Part shown: positions 1 to 10,877 of the stretch, one piece after another
Layout: every line of letters starts with the position of its first letter
Numbering within the stretch: position 1 is the first letter of the stretch
Assembly (NCBI GenBank): GCA_019633425.1
Contig: WSUB01000040.1
Span: forward strand, 1 to 64,000
Direction of reading: 5' to 3'
Length of the DNA stretch: 64,000 nt
Origin: Tulasnella sp. 424
Taxonomy: Eukaryota; Basidiomycota; Agaricomycetes; Cantharellales; Tulasnellaceae
Translations under genes and position numbers: made by a program
The notes under the pieces: generated by a model
What the model was told of the DNA's origin: nothing
Databases searched by the model: none
What the model saw: only the letters and a program-made list of their open reading frames with translations

Positions 1-933
1 AGAAAGTTCGTAGACCAGAAGCGAATATGAATGAATAGAAATGAAAAGGAGGACCACCTAAGAAAGCCGAAAGGTCGACGGAGTGCCAAGTTGAGACCAG
101 AAGCAGCAAAGGTTTGACCCCGCCAAATTCGGAAAAGCAGCAAGGGAGCACCATCAGGACAAGGAGCACAAGTGGTACACGTGGGGTCAGCCATAGTTCA
201 GGGCCAAAGTGGAACGTGAGGCAGAGGGTTTTCGGCGGTACCAACATGCAATAAACGGTTTATTGGAGCACAGCAAGCATAATCCCCGCAAAAAGCATCC
301 AAGTAGGAAGGACGAGCGTTAAAGTAAGGCATATGATTTGAAAAAAGCGAAGCAGTTGGACGCCGAATGGAAGTTCCACGAGCCGAAGGGTCGAAATCGA
401 CGCAGCCGCGGCCACAAAGCGAGGCAAGAGACAAATGCCCCACCAAAAGCCCAAAAGGAGCAAACGCGCCACACGATCCACCGCAAAGGGCATTTGGTAT
501 GGTTAACAGTGGTACAAGCAGAGTTGAATGCATGGGGTGGACGGAGTGAAAGGCGCGGTGAGGTCGGCGGTTTGGCGGCACAGACACAGTTCCAGCCCAT
601 CACGGAACGGCAAATCAAACAGTGTTTTTGCCGATGATCCCCGATGGGTGTTAGTTTGAGTTCCAGGAGGAAAAAAGATCCGAGATCAATGATTGAATCG
701 GCGGTGGGCATGTCGCACAAGCATTGCAACCAGAAGATCGGAGGCCCCGAGAGGTGAAGGCGATTTCAGGGACACGATGAGGGGGGGGGTATTTTCGATT
801 TGATCGTAAACACAGTCCAGAAGCGTGAGGAAATAATGAAAAAAAAAGGTAGATCGTTAATAATTATGACTCTTCATTTTTTTTATTTTTTCGATTTTTA
901 TATGACTGCTAGTGAGGATAAGGGTAGCCTAAC
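1..933. other. no recognisable gene; region downstream of TRM9 exon 1
   Basis: Several short open frames overlap here on both strands, but none shows a recognisable domain or a consistent splice pattern. The minus strand is pyrimidine-rich and could be a long TRM9 intron. Nothing else is supported. Confidence 0.4.
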
Positions 934-1224
934 CTTGTATCGCGTTTGAGAGAAATGAGGAGCGATCTTGTCGTAGACTTGATGCACGTACTGTGCTTCC
1001 TGCTCTTCTGGAGTGAGCTCGAGAGTCGACGGAAATGACTTCACCGCAGGTTTGGGCATCTTTTCGGACTTTGATGGGAGAGACTCAGGAACCTTAAGCT
1101 TCGGGAGGTCGACTCGAAGGGGGAAGGCGGAGTTGATGACGTAAGAAAAACCGTGAGAGGTTCGATCCGCGTCAGCCCTCTGCCGAAGGGCCGCCTGGAC
1201 ATTTGGACGCTGACCAATTGCCAT
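934..1224 (-). CDS. TRM9: TRM9-like tRNA wobble-uridine methyltransferase, 5' exon only
   Basis: Exon 1 (97 codons) runs from the ATG at 1224 to a GT donor just after a TRYK motif. Residues about 77-97 carry the N-terminal signature of Trm9/ALKBH8 methyltransferases (YVHQVYDKIAPHFSQTRYK), which precedes the SAM-binding fold. Trm9 with Trm112 methylates cm5U at position 34 of certain tRNAs to give mcm5U. The usual continuation (PWP followed by the glycine-rich SAM motif) is not found on the minus strand of bases 1-933, so the rest of the gene lies beyond the window edge, behind an intron longer than 0.9 kb, or is missing. The N-terminal leader of about 75 residues is longer than in yeast. The ATG lies only 49 bp from the divergent ISA2 start, so the two genes must share a promoter. 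The family call is firm; completeness of the gene is unknown. Confidence 0.75.
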
Positions 1225-1273
1225 TAATTGGATTCGTCAACCACCACCACCAGACCACATTAGAACAAAAAGT
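1225..1273. promoter_or_regulatory. 49-bp divergent promoter, TRM9 / ISA2
   Basis: Only 49 bp separate the start codons of TRM9 (minus strand) and ISA2 (plus strand). Any core promoter elements and both 5' leaders must overlap each other or extend into the coding exons. The interval contains a run of CCACCA units and no TATA box. Confidence 0.6.
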
Positions 1274-3276
1274 ATGAACAGCATACGAAGAGCGATTATC
1301 ACGTCGTCCAGAAGGGGCTACTCTACCGCAATAGCGGGACCTTCTCGACTTCCAACGACTTCAACCTGTGCAGGAGCACTGACTCTCTTACGGGCATCAC
1401 CTCACCCAGCATGGCATTCAACCTCACCACGACCCGCCTATTCCAAAATCGGCACTGCCGCACCAACCTCTCGCTTCGCATCGACATCAACCTCTTCACC
1501 ACTCCCGGAAGACTCCGTACCTCGATCGACGCTAGTCTCCGCACCAACCAAAGAAGAGTTGGAGCAAGAAGAAGTGGACGTTGATTGGGACTTGCTAAAA
1601 GATCCTTCAATACGAATCACGGAGAGAGCCGCGGAGGTGAGCCATGGGGGATTTATATTGTTATATGGGTTCTGGTATATCATCACCTTCCCAAAGCTCT
1701 TTTGGTGGCTTGGGTTTTGCGGGACCTAGGCTTTTGGCCTTTCGGCACATTCCTTTCTGCCACTTCTTTCCCTCCCCCCTTCACCCCAAAATAGCGGCGC
1801 GTCGCCGTAATTATACCACTAGAAGGCCTTACGAGACGCTCGGGAGGGTCGGCAGGATCCGTCCGAGCGTCTCTTTTAGCGAAGGGACGGAGTTCGCCGT
1901 CTCGCCGACACCGGGTGTTTCCTAATGTCGGTGTTGAGTCGCCTTTGAGCGTCGGTTTAGGCTAAAGATGTTTGGTCACGCCGTTGCCCACTTCTCTTCT
2001 AGTCTGTCCTCTTTACACCCTCCCGTCGCAAGCTCGTTTTGAGAATTCTCGTTTCGATCACGAACGCCGGGGTGGGCTCATAATTCGACGCGGCGCGGAG
2101 GAGAAAAGAGACGCCGCGAATTGTTGACGCTTTTGGAAGCCCGAGATTCTTTTTACGCGTTTCAGGTCCCCCTCTCTGCCACTTTTGGGTGTTTGCTTTG
2201 CAACCCTATCTGGGGGAGACGGGAATCCTGAACCGTTTTCTGATGGGTGGTGCACGCTACCGCTTGCAGAACGTTTCGGAATCCCCGCAGCCCACCACCC
2301 TCTTTGACAGCCGCTTTCCTTTTTAAATTGCTTCCGACTTCTCCGTTTGTTTTATCAAATTATTTCTTTTATTGATAATGTCACCGGGAAGGTGCCTTGC
2401 CAATGGCGAGTGGGGCCCGAAGGAGCGCCTTTGGTACTCTTTCGAGACTAGCCGCCCATCCTGTCGCCTCCCCTTCATGCTCGCTCCCTTGGCGTAATAC
2501 GGCTACTGACACTCCGGCATTCTTCTCTCGTGTAGCAACTCCGTAATATAGCCATGAGGGACAAGGATCCAGACGTCGCTCTGCGAGTCGCGGTCGAGAG
2601 CGGGGGGTGTCACGGATACCAGTACAAGATCGAACTTACGTCTGTGAAGGACAGCAGCAGTGAATTGTAAGTCGATCCATTTCATCTCATCTCCGCCAAA
2701 GTCGAGACATCGGGGGCCCAATGCTAACTATGATTCTTCCTCGGCTCTCCCCTTGATTGTGGCAAATGGCTTTCCCAAAAACGCAATACACACATTTGCA
2801 AAACGTTTCCCCTCAACCGCGGCTTCCATGGAACATGGTGGCATAACCGACTTGTTGGTTGTTCCTCCTACCTACTTGGTCGACGGACACGCTTCCACCA
2901 CTCGTAACGCTTCGGCAAACTGTCGCTTTCCCCGCCCCAACGCTCTATCTACCGGCTTCTCAATCCCCTTCGGTCAAATTCAAATCAAACCCATCCAACC
3001 CTCCCATGGCGGTTTCGGCGATGATTTGATCGCTTTCTGGACTGTGCGGAAAACCTCGTATCTATTTCTGGGATATAATGTGGTTTCTCCAGCCATTTTG
3101 AACACCCGACTCGCCACCCTTCCCATGTCATAGTTGATCCGGTATCACTCACGCTAGTGAATGGCGCTGTCATTGACTTTGCCACAGAGTTGATCGGAAG
3201 TACTTTTAGGGTTATCGATAACCCACAGGCGGTGGGTGGGTGCGGATGTGGTACGAGCTGGGAAGCCAAATTCTAG
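1274..3276 (+). CDS. ISA2: mitochondrial iron-sulfur assembly protein Isa2
   Basis: Three exons, 1274-1636, 2536-2666 and 3093-3276, give 225 residues with closing phases. The first 120 residues are a Ser/Thr/Arg-rich mitochondrial leader. The A-type Fe-S scaffold domain starts at ITERAAEQLR at the exon 1/2 junction. It contains the first cysteine ligand in ESGGCHGYQYKIEL and the C-terminal pair in GCGCGTSW. Isa2 works with Isa1 and Iba57 to mature [4Fe-4S] proteins such as aconitase, lipoate synthase and biotin synthase in the matrix. Exon 3 joins in frame as FHFEHPT...VDPVSLTLVNG, matching the family. The introns are long for this locus (899 and 426 bp); intron 1 holds a perfect 11-bp inverted repeat. 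It is transcribed divergently from TRM9 across 49 bp. Confidence 0.9.
1833..1873. repeat. perfect 11-bp inverted repeat in ISA2 intron 1
   Basis: GAGACGCTCGG at 1833-1843 is followed after 19 bases by its exact reverse complement at 1863-1873. In the ISA2 pre-mRNA this would form a GC-rich hairpin within the unusually long first intron. It could also be the remnant of an insertion; no target-site duplication was identified. Confidence 0.6.
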
Positions 3277-4577
3277 TTCTAGTGGCATGACCGGGTGGGG
3301 AAGCCGGCCGGGGGTACATGGGTGGTCCATAGAAAAGTACGCGTAGATTGTTTGTTGTTACTCGTTTCATTATTGGGATTAGAAACGCGCGAGATGACGC
3401 TAAAGCACTTCGAATTCTTCTGATTGCATCGGGCTGAGAAGCGGGTAGAGTTGCGATAAGGGTTTTCGAGCGGAGGGGGGCGGGTTGAGGCTAGGTCCCG
3501 TTGGTGGATTAGTTGGTGATTAGAGGCTTTACCTGTGAGGGCAGGAGCAGGTGGCGACGAGCGGATTCAGAGAAGCAAAGCAAATGGGAGGGAGCTGATA
3601 GTCTATTATCATGAACACGCCGGTGTAAAATGCACAGCGGCGAAGGCAGAAAAGCGGTGATACTGGGTGGGGAGGGAAGAGCTGCATCGTGTTCTCTGAT
3701 GGCAACCATCAATTAGCAGAGAGAGAGCAAAGAGAGAGGGAGGTTTTGGGTTTTTGCTGTGTGTGTGGTGAGGCGTGTCGCATCGTGTCGCATCACGCTC
3801 CAAGCGGGCCGGCATGCGTGCAGGCAGGGGGTGGCGTCCCAAGTGGTTGGGTTGCCGGCAGAACGGAAGCAACTCCTTGTGCTTGCCTTCATCTCGATAG
3901 CGAAGGGGTTGCTGAATAGGAAATTAGCTTATGTGTACCCTCCATATTTTATTTTTATTTTCCACTCTTGAAGAGTTTTTTTGTGTGTGATTGGCCCCGT
4001 GCCCACTAGCGTTTAGTCTCTGTGGAAAAGGGACGAGTGTGTGGGAGGCAATAAGGGTGGAAGTGCCCTTTGGCGTTTTGAACAAATAAAAAAATAAATT
4101 TTTTTATTCCTTGTTCCACTTCTTTAGGTGAATTCTCGTTCGCCCAATTGAAAAGTGTGAGAGGTGTCCAAATGCCATTATTTTCTTTGAGGCTCCACCC
4201 TGTCGGATGAGGGGGCAAGGACAAAGGATGGGACGTGATTGAGCTGCCGAGATGAGATGAGTAAGCACCCGATTTAGTTTAGCCCCCCGATTTCATCGGT
4301 GGACATTGAGTGGCTGTCGACTTTTGGTAACGCATCTCATTGGTTGGATCGTGTGAGATGAGAAGTTGGACCCTGAGCCCCGTGGCATCTAGATGAGCCC
4401 GATAAATACAGCCATCGCCCGATGGAATCTCCCCAGCACTAGCAGCTTTCCATCCTCTTTTCCCCCTTCCCCCCCTCGTCCCTCCCCTGTTCTCCATTTC
4501 ATCAGTCCAACTTAAAAACCAGACTCCCAACCTCCCTTGTCTCACACCTTCCCCCCCCCCCCTACCTCTCATCCTCC
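3277..4577. other. intergenic, ISA2 to pseudokinase gene
   Basis: There is no supportable gene. Purine-rich and low-complexity stretches dominate the first part. The last 130 bp before the downstream ATG are strongly CT-rich, ending in a C homopolymer, a common arrangement just upstream of fungal start codons. Confidence 0.5.
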
Positions 4578-6463
4578 ATGACGATGTTCAGTCTTGCCAA
4601 AGCCGTAGGCGACATCCTGGCACCAGAATTCGTGGTCATCTCTGTCTTCCCAGCTGGTCAAGCACCACATGAGCTCGTAAGTCATCGCGTCCCTTGCCTT
4701 CCGCGCGTTTAGGCTTTGGGCGCGTCTCGACCGTCGAAGCTCCCGCCCACCTCGTCCGTTCCCGACGCTGACCACTGGCTCGTCGCTGTTCACTGTAGAC
4801 ATTATCACTCGAGCTCGAAGACGAGATCAGCGTAACAGCACGCATCGGCTGCGACGCCAACAACAACCCCGCCGCTCTACAATGGCTCCAACGCAAGTAC
4901 GCCCGTGAGGTCGCCTCTATCGCCTACCTCGAGAGCGCAGTTCCATCAGTCCCAGTCCCATACGTTATCCAAATCGACCAGAACACCGCAAACCCGTACG
5001 TTTACGCTGCTCACAGGCGTTTTACACACACCACTAACCAACACCGCCCCTCCCCCTCCCCCCCATACACAGAGTACAAGGCCCGTATGTCATGGTCGAA
5101 GACCCATTAGGCGAACAACTCCAAAACGCAGTTGCCGACCTCGACATGTCTCAAAAAGAATTCATGGTCACCAGCATCGCCGAAGCTCTCGCAGGGATCT
5201 ACCGACATATGTTCTCATCACCAGCCTCTGCCTCACTCAAGTTCGGCGCCATCACGGGTACTGGCCCCGCAGGTGCTCCCCTCATTGGTCCGATATCGCG
5301 CAGCTGGCTCCATTCCAGCTCAGCGAGTCGCCCAGAGGGTCCGTTCTCCGATATCAAGCAGTGAGTGCACAATGTTTTTTTTACGTCTTTTGTCCGCCCC
5401 CCCTTCCATCCCGAATTTGCATTGTGCGACGAGTCGGATCAGGCTGGGTATGGTAGTGTGCTCGCTGGTTATGGATGACACTTCGCCACTTGGTACCGCC
5501 AAGCGGGAAGACCGTGTCCGTCATTCCCGATAGCCAGCCTCCTCCGAACAGAGGCTCACCCCGGTGATTTACCAAATCCGGTTGTGTCCCCCCTCTTCGT
5601 CTTCATTTTAACTTCTTTCTCCGTCACCGGATATCCGTTGCTGACCCAACCCGCCCGTCTCTCTCACTCACAGGTTCCTCTCAAACGAACTCACCCAATG
5701 CGCTCGTGTTGCTCAAGACGACGAAGCCATTGCATCGTCTCCTCAAGCATCAGAAGCCATCCGGTCATTATTGCGGCGCTTGAACGAACTCTTGCCCGCC
5801 ATCACCCCCCTCAATGACCCAGCAATGATCCGACCCGCCCTATCGTACTCGGACTTGCGAGACCAAAGTTTGTTCATCTTGGAAGATGGCGCATTAGGTG
5901 GCATGGCCGGCCTCGAGGTGAGTTTTCCCCATTCCCATCCAATGGTTGGGCGAGCCGAGAGCTCACATAAGCCGGTCCTTTGTTTGTCCCTCGATAGGCT
6001 ACCGTTCTCCCCGCCTGCCTCGCCGCGGCTTGGCCAACATTCCTCCGACGAGATGGCATCCACAGCAAGAACTACCGCAATCCAAAAGAGCCATGGCGTC
6101 CAACTTTGCCAGACAACGAAGTCGCTCACTTGCGAGAGGTCTTCATTCGGGTCAGTAATTTTCTTTGTGTGGTGGACCCAGGTCCCCACCCGATTCCCTT
6201 TGTTCCTCCAGAGAGCTGACCGTCGGCTTTCTCTTTCTTCTCCTCCTTCTTCACCGTTTCACTCCTGAAACGCCCAAAATATTACCCCAATCCTAAAACA
6301 ACCACAACAGGCCGCAGCGAAAGTGGAACCTTCTTATCCCGTGGCGTTACAAAAGGGCGAACGATTACGACAAATGCTCGAATTCATGAACGCGTCCAAT
6401 TGGGAAGGGCTAAGGAGATGGGAGTCTGATGTCCGCAGGGAGTTGAGCGGTGGGCGACCATGA
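4578..6463 (+). CDS. aminoglycoside-phosphotransferase-fold pseudokinase
   Basis: Six exons (4578-4676, 4799-4995, 5073-5360, 5674-5917, 5998-6150, 6311-6463) encode 377 residues in phase. The fold is that of the APH/choline-kinase-like proteins common in fungi. REVASIAYLESAVPSVPVPY followed by GPYVMVEDPLGEQL is the typical alpha-C and hinge region. The catalytic parts are degenerate. The HxDxxxxN loop reads Y253-S-D255-L-R-D-Q-S260, so the His and Asn are lost. The metal-binding Asp of the usual IIDWE motif is replaced in the sequence M-A-G274-L-E. The N-terminal lobe is also short. The protein is therefore more likely a binding or scaffold protein than an active kinase. The family call rests on overall pattern; no closer orthologue is recognised. 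Confidence 0.7.
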
Positions 6464-7841
6464 TAGGCTCTTAGAGCTGGTCCCTGGTCCTGTCCTTGTC
6501 TCTCTCATCCGCCGCCGCATCCCCCACCTTCACCCACACACCCATTTTTTCACCAACCAACCCTGCCCGGACCGACATCGCCATTCCCATCCCTTTCGTA
6601 CTCCTCCTGCCATATTCGTTCGACCCATTTCCCCCACCCAAGTCCCTTATTTTCCCCTGCTCTTTTACATACAAACCTGCAATCTCAAACCCACTCTCAA
6701 AAAGAACATTTCTTTCTTTCTTCTTTTTTCTGCAAATCGCAAACGGCACGCCACACGACACGCAAAACAACACCCTTTTCCTCTCGCATCGCAAGCAAGC
6801 CTCTAATCCGTCCTCGACTATTCCCCCTTCCACCCTTGGCTCTTCTCCCCCGTTCCAATCGTCTTCTTCGACCTCCCCTCTTCGCATGCCTTGCTTCCAT
6901 TCTTGTCTGCGTGCCACGCCTTTTCCCCGATTCCCATTTTAATGACTCCATGTTGTACTTGTATCATGCCCTGTGTATGCTCCGCATTTTTCTTCACTTT
7001 TTTCTTTACTCCCCTACAATACAGTTATCCATGCGCTTTTCTCCATGGGACTTAGTCGGCTTGCCTGTTCTTTTCCCGCTACTCTCTACTCTTTATTCCT
7101 AGAGTAGTCTTTCTACCAGTCGAGTACGCTGGAATATCACGCGCTTTTCGCTCGAATTATCTGCCCATACCCGGAATACCTTGCGCGCTCAACAATGAAT
7201 TTCAAAAGGCTGAACCAGGCGAAAGGAGACTCTAGAATAAACGGTGCATTTTCAAACAAGGCTACCAAGATACTTTATACATAATTAAGGAACCTCGGCT
7301 GAAGGGTGGTCTGGCAAGGCGATGGAGAAAGGACGGCGAAAGAACCGTCCCGTTTTGAAAATGCAGGTGCAACGTCTTGATGCATTGCTGGCGCCTAGGA
7401 CATCGAGATAATGCGGATTGACGGCGTTGTTGAGGGTTGAAGAATGCAGTTGGGGTGAAGGAAGATGGTGCAAGCGATGGATTGATGGGAGGTGCAAGAT
7501 TACGTGGAAAACTTGTTGCGAGGGCATTATTGAGTGAGAATAAGATAGGCGAGTGACGACAAGAGTGAGAGCTTGATGCAGGTAGGTCGGATTATTGAAG
7601 CGATCGATGACTCTGCGAAAAAGCGAGATTTCGATTAGAACGGCGAGCTTGTTGATGATCGCCAGAATGCCTCCTATCCGGTTCAGTCGTGATGGTCGCT
7701 CCAAACCTAAGCAACAACTACCTGCACGCCTTGCAGGGAGAGATACTGGATCGATACATACCGGAAAAACCTTGAGCGAAAGCCAATTCATTCGTCGAGG
7801 CTTGGCTGGCATCGACGAATGGAAAAGATGACTAGCGTCCA
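6464..7841. other. convergent intergenic region, no gene seen
   Basis: This stretch separates the convergent ends of the pseudokinase gene and the SR-protein gene. It is T/C-rich on the plus strand with long pyrimidine tracts, which produces open frames on both strands without recognisable domains. It probably contains both 3' UTRs. Confidence 0.5.
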
Positions 7842-10340
7842 TCATTTGGCCCGTGTAGGAGACTTGTTCTCTTTGCCATCCTTGACTGCACTGGTCGCTC
7901 GAGCTGAGGGACCAGCTGAAGAAGTATATGGCTCATCTTGTCGCCGAGGTGAACGCGATCGGGAACGGGAGCGATAACGACGAGGCCCGTTACCCTACGC
8001 CCAGAACCAGAAGGCCATCAGCAATCAGCATGCGACGCGGAAATAAATTTCCACCAACCTTGAGCATGCGTGGTCCAAATCCAGATGTCCTCATAGGTGA
8101 GGGAGAGCGACCTCTGGGTGGGGCGTTTCCCTAAGGCAGTCGACCAGACCTCAGCTTCGTTCCAGATGAAGATTGGCACTGCCTACCGAGTAATGACGAA
8201 CTCCCCGTCCTCCGTTTATTGGACTGAGGGAACGTTGACCCGAGCGTAGGAACGGTGAGCGAGACCTATGGCGATGACTGGGTCGGGACTGATGCCCATT
8301 GCACGCCAGTCGGGCATCAGCAGTCTTCCCAAAGAGATCAAGCTCATGCGCACCTCGTAGTAGCGACGTGTACTACGATCGGCCTCTGGAATAGCTGTGC
8401 GCGAGGAGCCAACTTGACGGAAATAGTCATCCTAAGGTTCAAGCAGCCCGTTGTCAGGAATCTTGACCAAAGCCCGGGACTTCATGAACCCCACAGAGTG
8501 CCTAGAGTGACGTTGAGAGCGCGACGAGCTCGGATAAGTGGCCAGCGGAGAGCGAGAGCGAGAACGAGAACGAGAGGCTCGACGACGGCGGCTATCCTAA
8601 GCCATCCAGCCCCCCAAGTCAACAAAGCGCAGTTCAGAAGCAAACAGGATATAGATACCGGTCGAAGCTGTTCATCTGTAATTCGACCTCGCAAAGATCC
8701 CGACGCCGACGTAATGACGGGGCGGACCGAGCTGGTCCGAGAGAGTGGGCTCAAGGGCGACTTTATCCTTCCCCACTTCACAAGCTTCTCCATATCCCTA
8801 GGCGTCTAGACACATAGAAGACAGGTCCAAAAGATCAGTCTCCGATGGTGGCGACGCAGTGGCAGTTTCCGAGCTCACCAACTCCTCGGATTGAATTCGA
8901 AAGCCTCGAAGGTTGAGTCCATTCAGTTCCCTCATGGCCGCTCTTGCCTTGCCGGATGAGGTAAATACGAGGTATCTGAATGCAAATACTATCAGGAACC
9001 ACTGAGAGAGCAGGCTGGACGGCCGTCAAGCTTGACGCACGCAGTCCCAATGCCGTTGTCAACCTCGGTGCCCAGGATGACGTCCTCCACGCCCCAACAG
9101 TGTCGACTAGCAAAGGAACGTAGCTCCTAGAGGCACGGCAGTTAGCATTCCAACATTTCAATTCCGGCAAAGAAGCCGATCCCAAAACAAGTTAGGACGT
9201 TGGGGATATTTTGGGGTCTGGTGATACCGGATGGAAATGGAGAGCGAGCCTAGAGGCATGGGGCTCCAGGAGAAGATAGTTTGTCCTCATGTCGGTGGCA
9301 CAAGGAGTTCTCCGGCATAACATTGGTCGTCTACGGTCGGTGCAGATGCACCCCGATTGGAACGGCGGGCGCTCCCGATCACAGGAGTAAAGTGGCACAG
9401 GCTGGCCGCATCGTGATATGGGTGGCGACAAATGAGCCAATGGGCTCCCTTTGTGGTGGCAATATCGGGCAGAAAAACAAGGACTCGAGTAGGGAAAAAC
9501 AGACCCGATTCGAGGCCTTCTACGAAGAAGGGGCTAAGAGGGGTTCAACGGTACGTACCTGATACCCAGCGGTGCTCGGTAATCCGGTCAGAGTGATCCC
9601 ACATTCTATATGTGAACCATCCGTAGAACGTTCGTCCATTGGAATAGAACGGATCGACAAGTCTGAGTGAGATAGCGCCTCCCGATCATCCTGTCGTTCG
9701 GGCGGTTGACTGTACCCATACTCAACGACGAGCCTGAAGACGGAACCGATAACGATTAGAGTGGGCACTCCCGCGGAAAGAGCATGCATCCGCAGATATC
9801 CGAAAATGCGTAGCCTTACCGTCGCCCAAGGAAGAGCTGTCCGTCGTGCATCTTAATCGCGTTCCGCGCTCCCTTCGAATATTCGCAAGGTGGGTGAGTT
9901 CGCAAGCACACACACAAGTCCGTAAACAACTCTTCTCGTACATCGTGCGTATCAAAGTCTAGGAAAGCATAACCTATATGTAGCACAGGAAAGCGGTTAA
10001 CCTCGTCCCTGCGGATCGGGGGAAGGCTGTTGATGAAATCGGGGGCACTGTGGACGCATGGTGGTATCCATCGCAGGGTAAACTTTGTTGGTGGGGTCCG
10101 GCACTCACCGTGCTTGAACACGCCCCTCCAGATACGTCCAGCCCGATCGAAGACCTTGAGCACCTGTTCTTCGGTTGCGCTTTGAGGAATGCCTGCGTGG
10201 ATGGAGGGGGATATCCACGAATGGGAAAAATAAATTTGAGTTTGGTCTGGGAAGGGCGAAGAAATTGGGGATGGCGGAATAACCACCAAAGGCAAGTCAT
10301 GCGAATGGGGCGCACCTGCGACGTAGACTCTTTTCGACAT
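7842..10340 (-). CDS. SR-family splicing factor, two RRMs plus RS tail
   Basis: Thirteen exons all close in phase: 10316-10340, 10109-10192, 9942-9973, 9820-9872, 9559-9733, 9041-9126, 8879-8975, 8659-8805, 8468-8596, 8354-8431, 8187-8288, 8059-8130 and 7842-7994. They encode 410 residues. RRM1 begins at once (KRVYVAGIPQSATEEQ, GYAFLDFD, LFLGRRLVVEYG). RRM2 follows with ITLTGLPSTAG, GIGTAYLVFTS and LNGLNLRGF. The C-terminal half is an RS domain with ASRSRSRSRSP, RHRSRSP and RYRSRSRSRSP tracts, built from several short exons. SR proteins bind exonic RNA and recruit spliceosome components through phosphorylated RS repeats in the nucleus. Some RS exons are small and in phase 0, so they could be skipped without a frameshift and might allow alternative RS tails. 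I cannot name the exact orthologue. Confidence 0.85.
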
Positions 10341-10877
10341 ATCGTGTAGAAATGAATGAGAAGTAGTGACTGGGTGAGCGAATGCAGCTGAAGTGGGGAT
10401 ATTGAGAACTAAACGAGGGAAAGTCGAGGGTTGGGGTTAGAGGAGGAGGGGAAGAGAGCGAACGTGAAGGGTGCGTGAGTGGATTCGGCGAACTCAGCAG
10501 GTGCGTTGCACATTTCTAAACCCCGATCGCAAATTTGATCTCCGACTATCGGGAAATCGGGCGTCCATGCCTTGGGTGGTTAGATCATCCCATCGCTTGG
10601 GACCCACCTGTCAAACTTGGCCATCTTTGGCCTCCAATGCTTGGGATCAAGCTCACTCGGTGGGAGGAGGACGTAAACGAGACTGTATATAGTAGTATTA
10701 CACGATGGCGATAAGAAGGCAAAACTCGACAAAACATACACATGTGCGGCACATCACGAGAGGGAGAACGAAAGAGAGAAAGGAGAATAGAGAAGCGATA
10801 GAGAGAAGGGAACGTGCAAACCACATGAGAGAGATAGACAAGCCATGGAACGAACAATCAGTCTAAAGCATAATCAC
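10341..10877. other. intergenic between PacC 3' end and SR-protein start
   Basis: It holds the 3' UTR of PacC and the promoter of the SR-protein gene, both on the minus strand. No further gene, TATA box or repeat was recognised. Confidence 0.5.
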
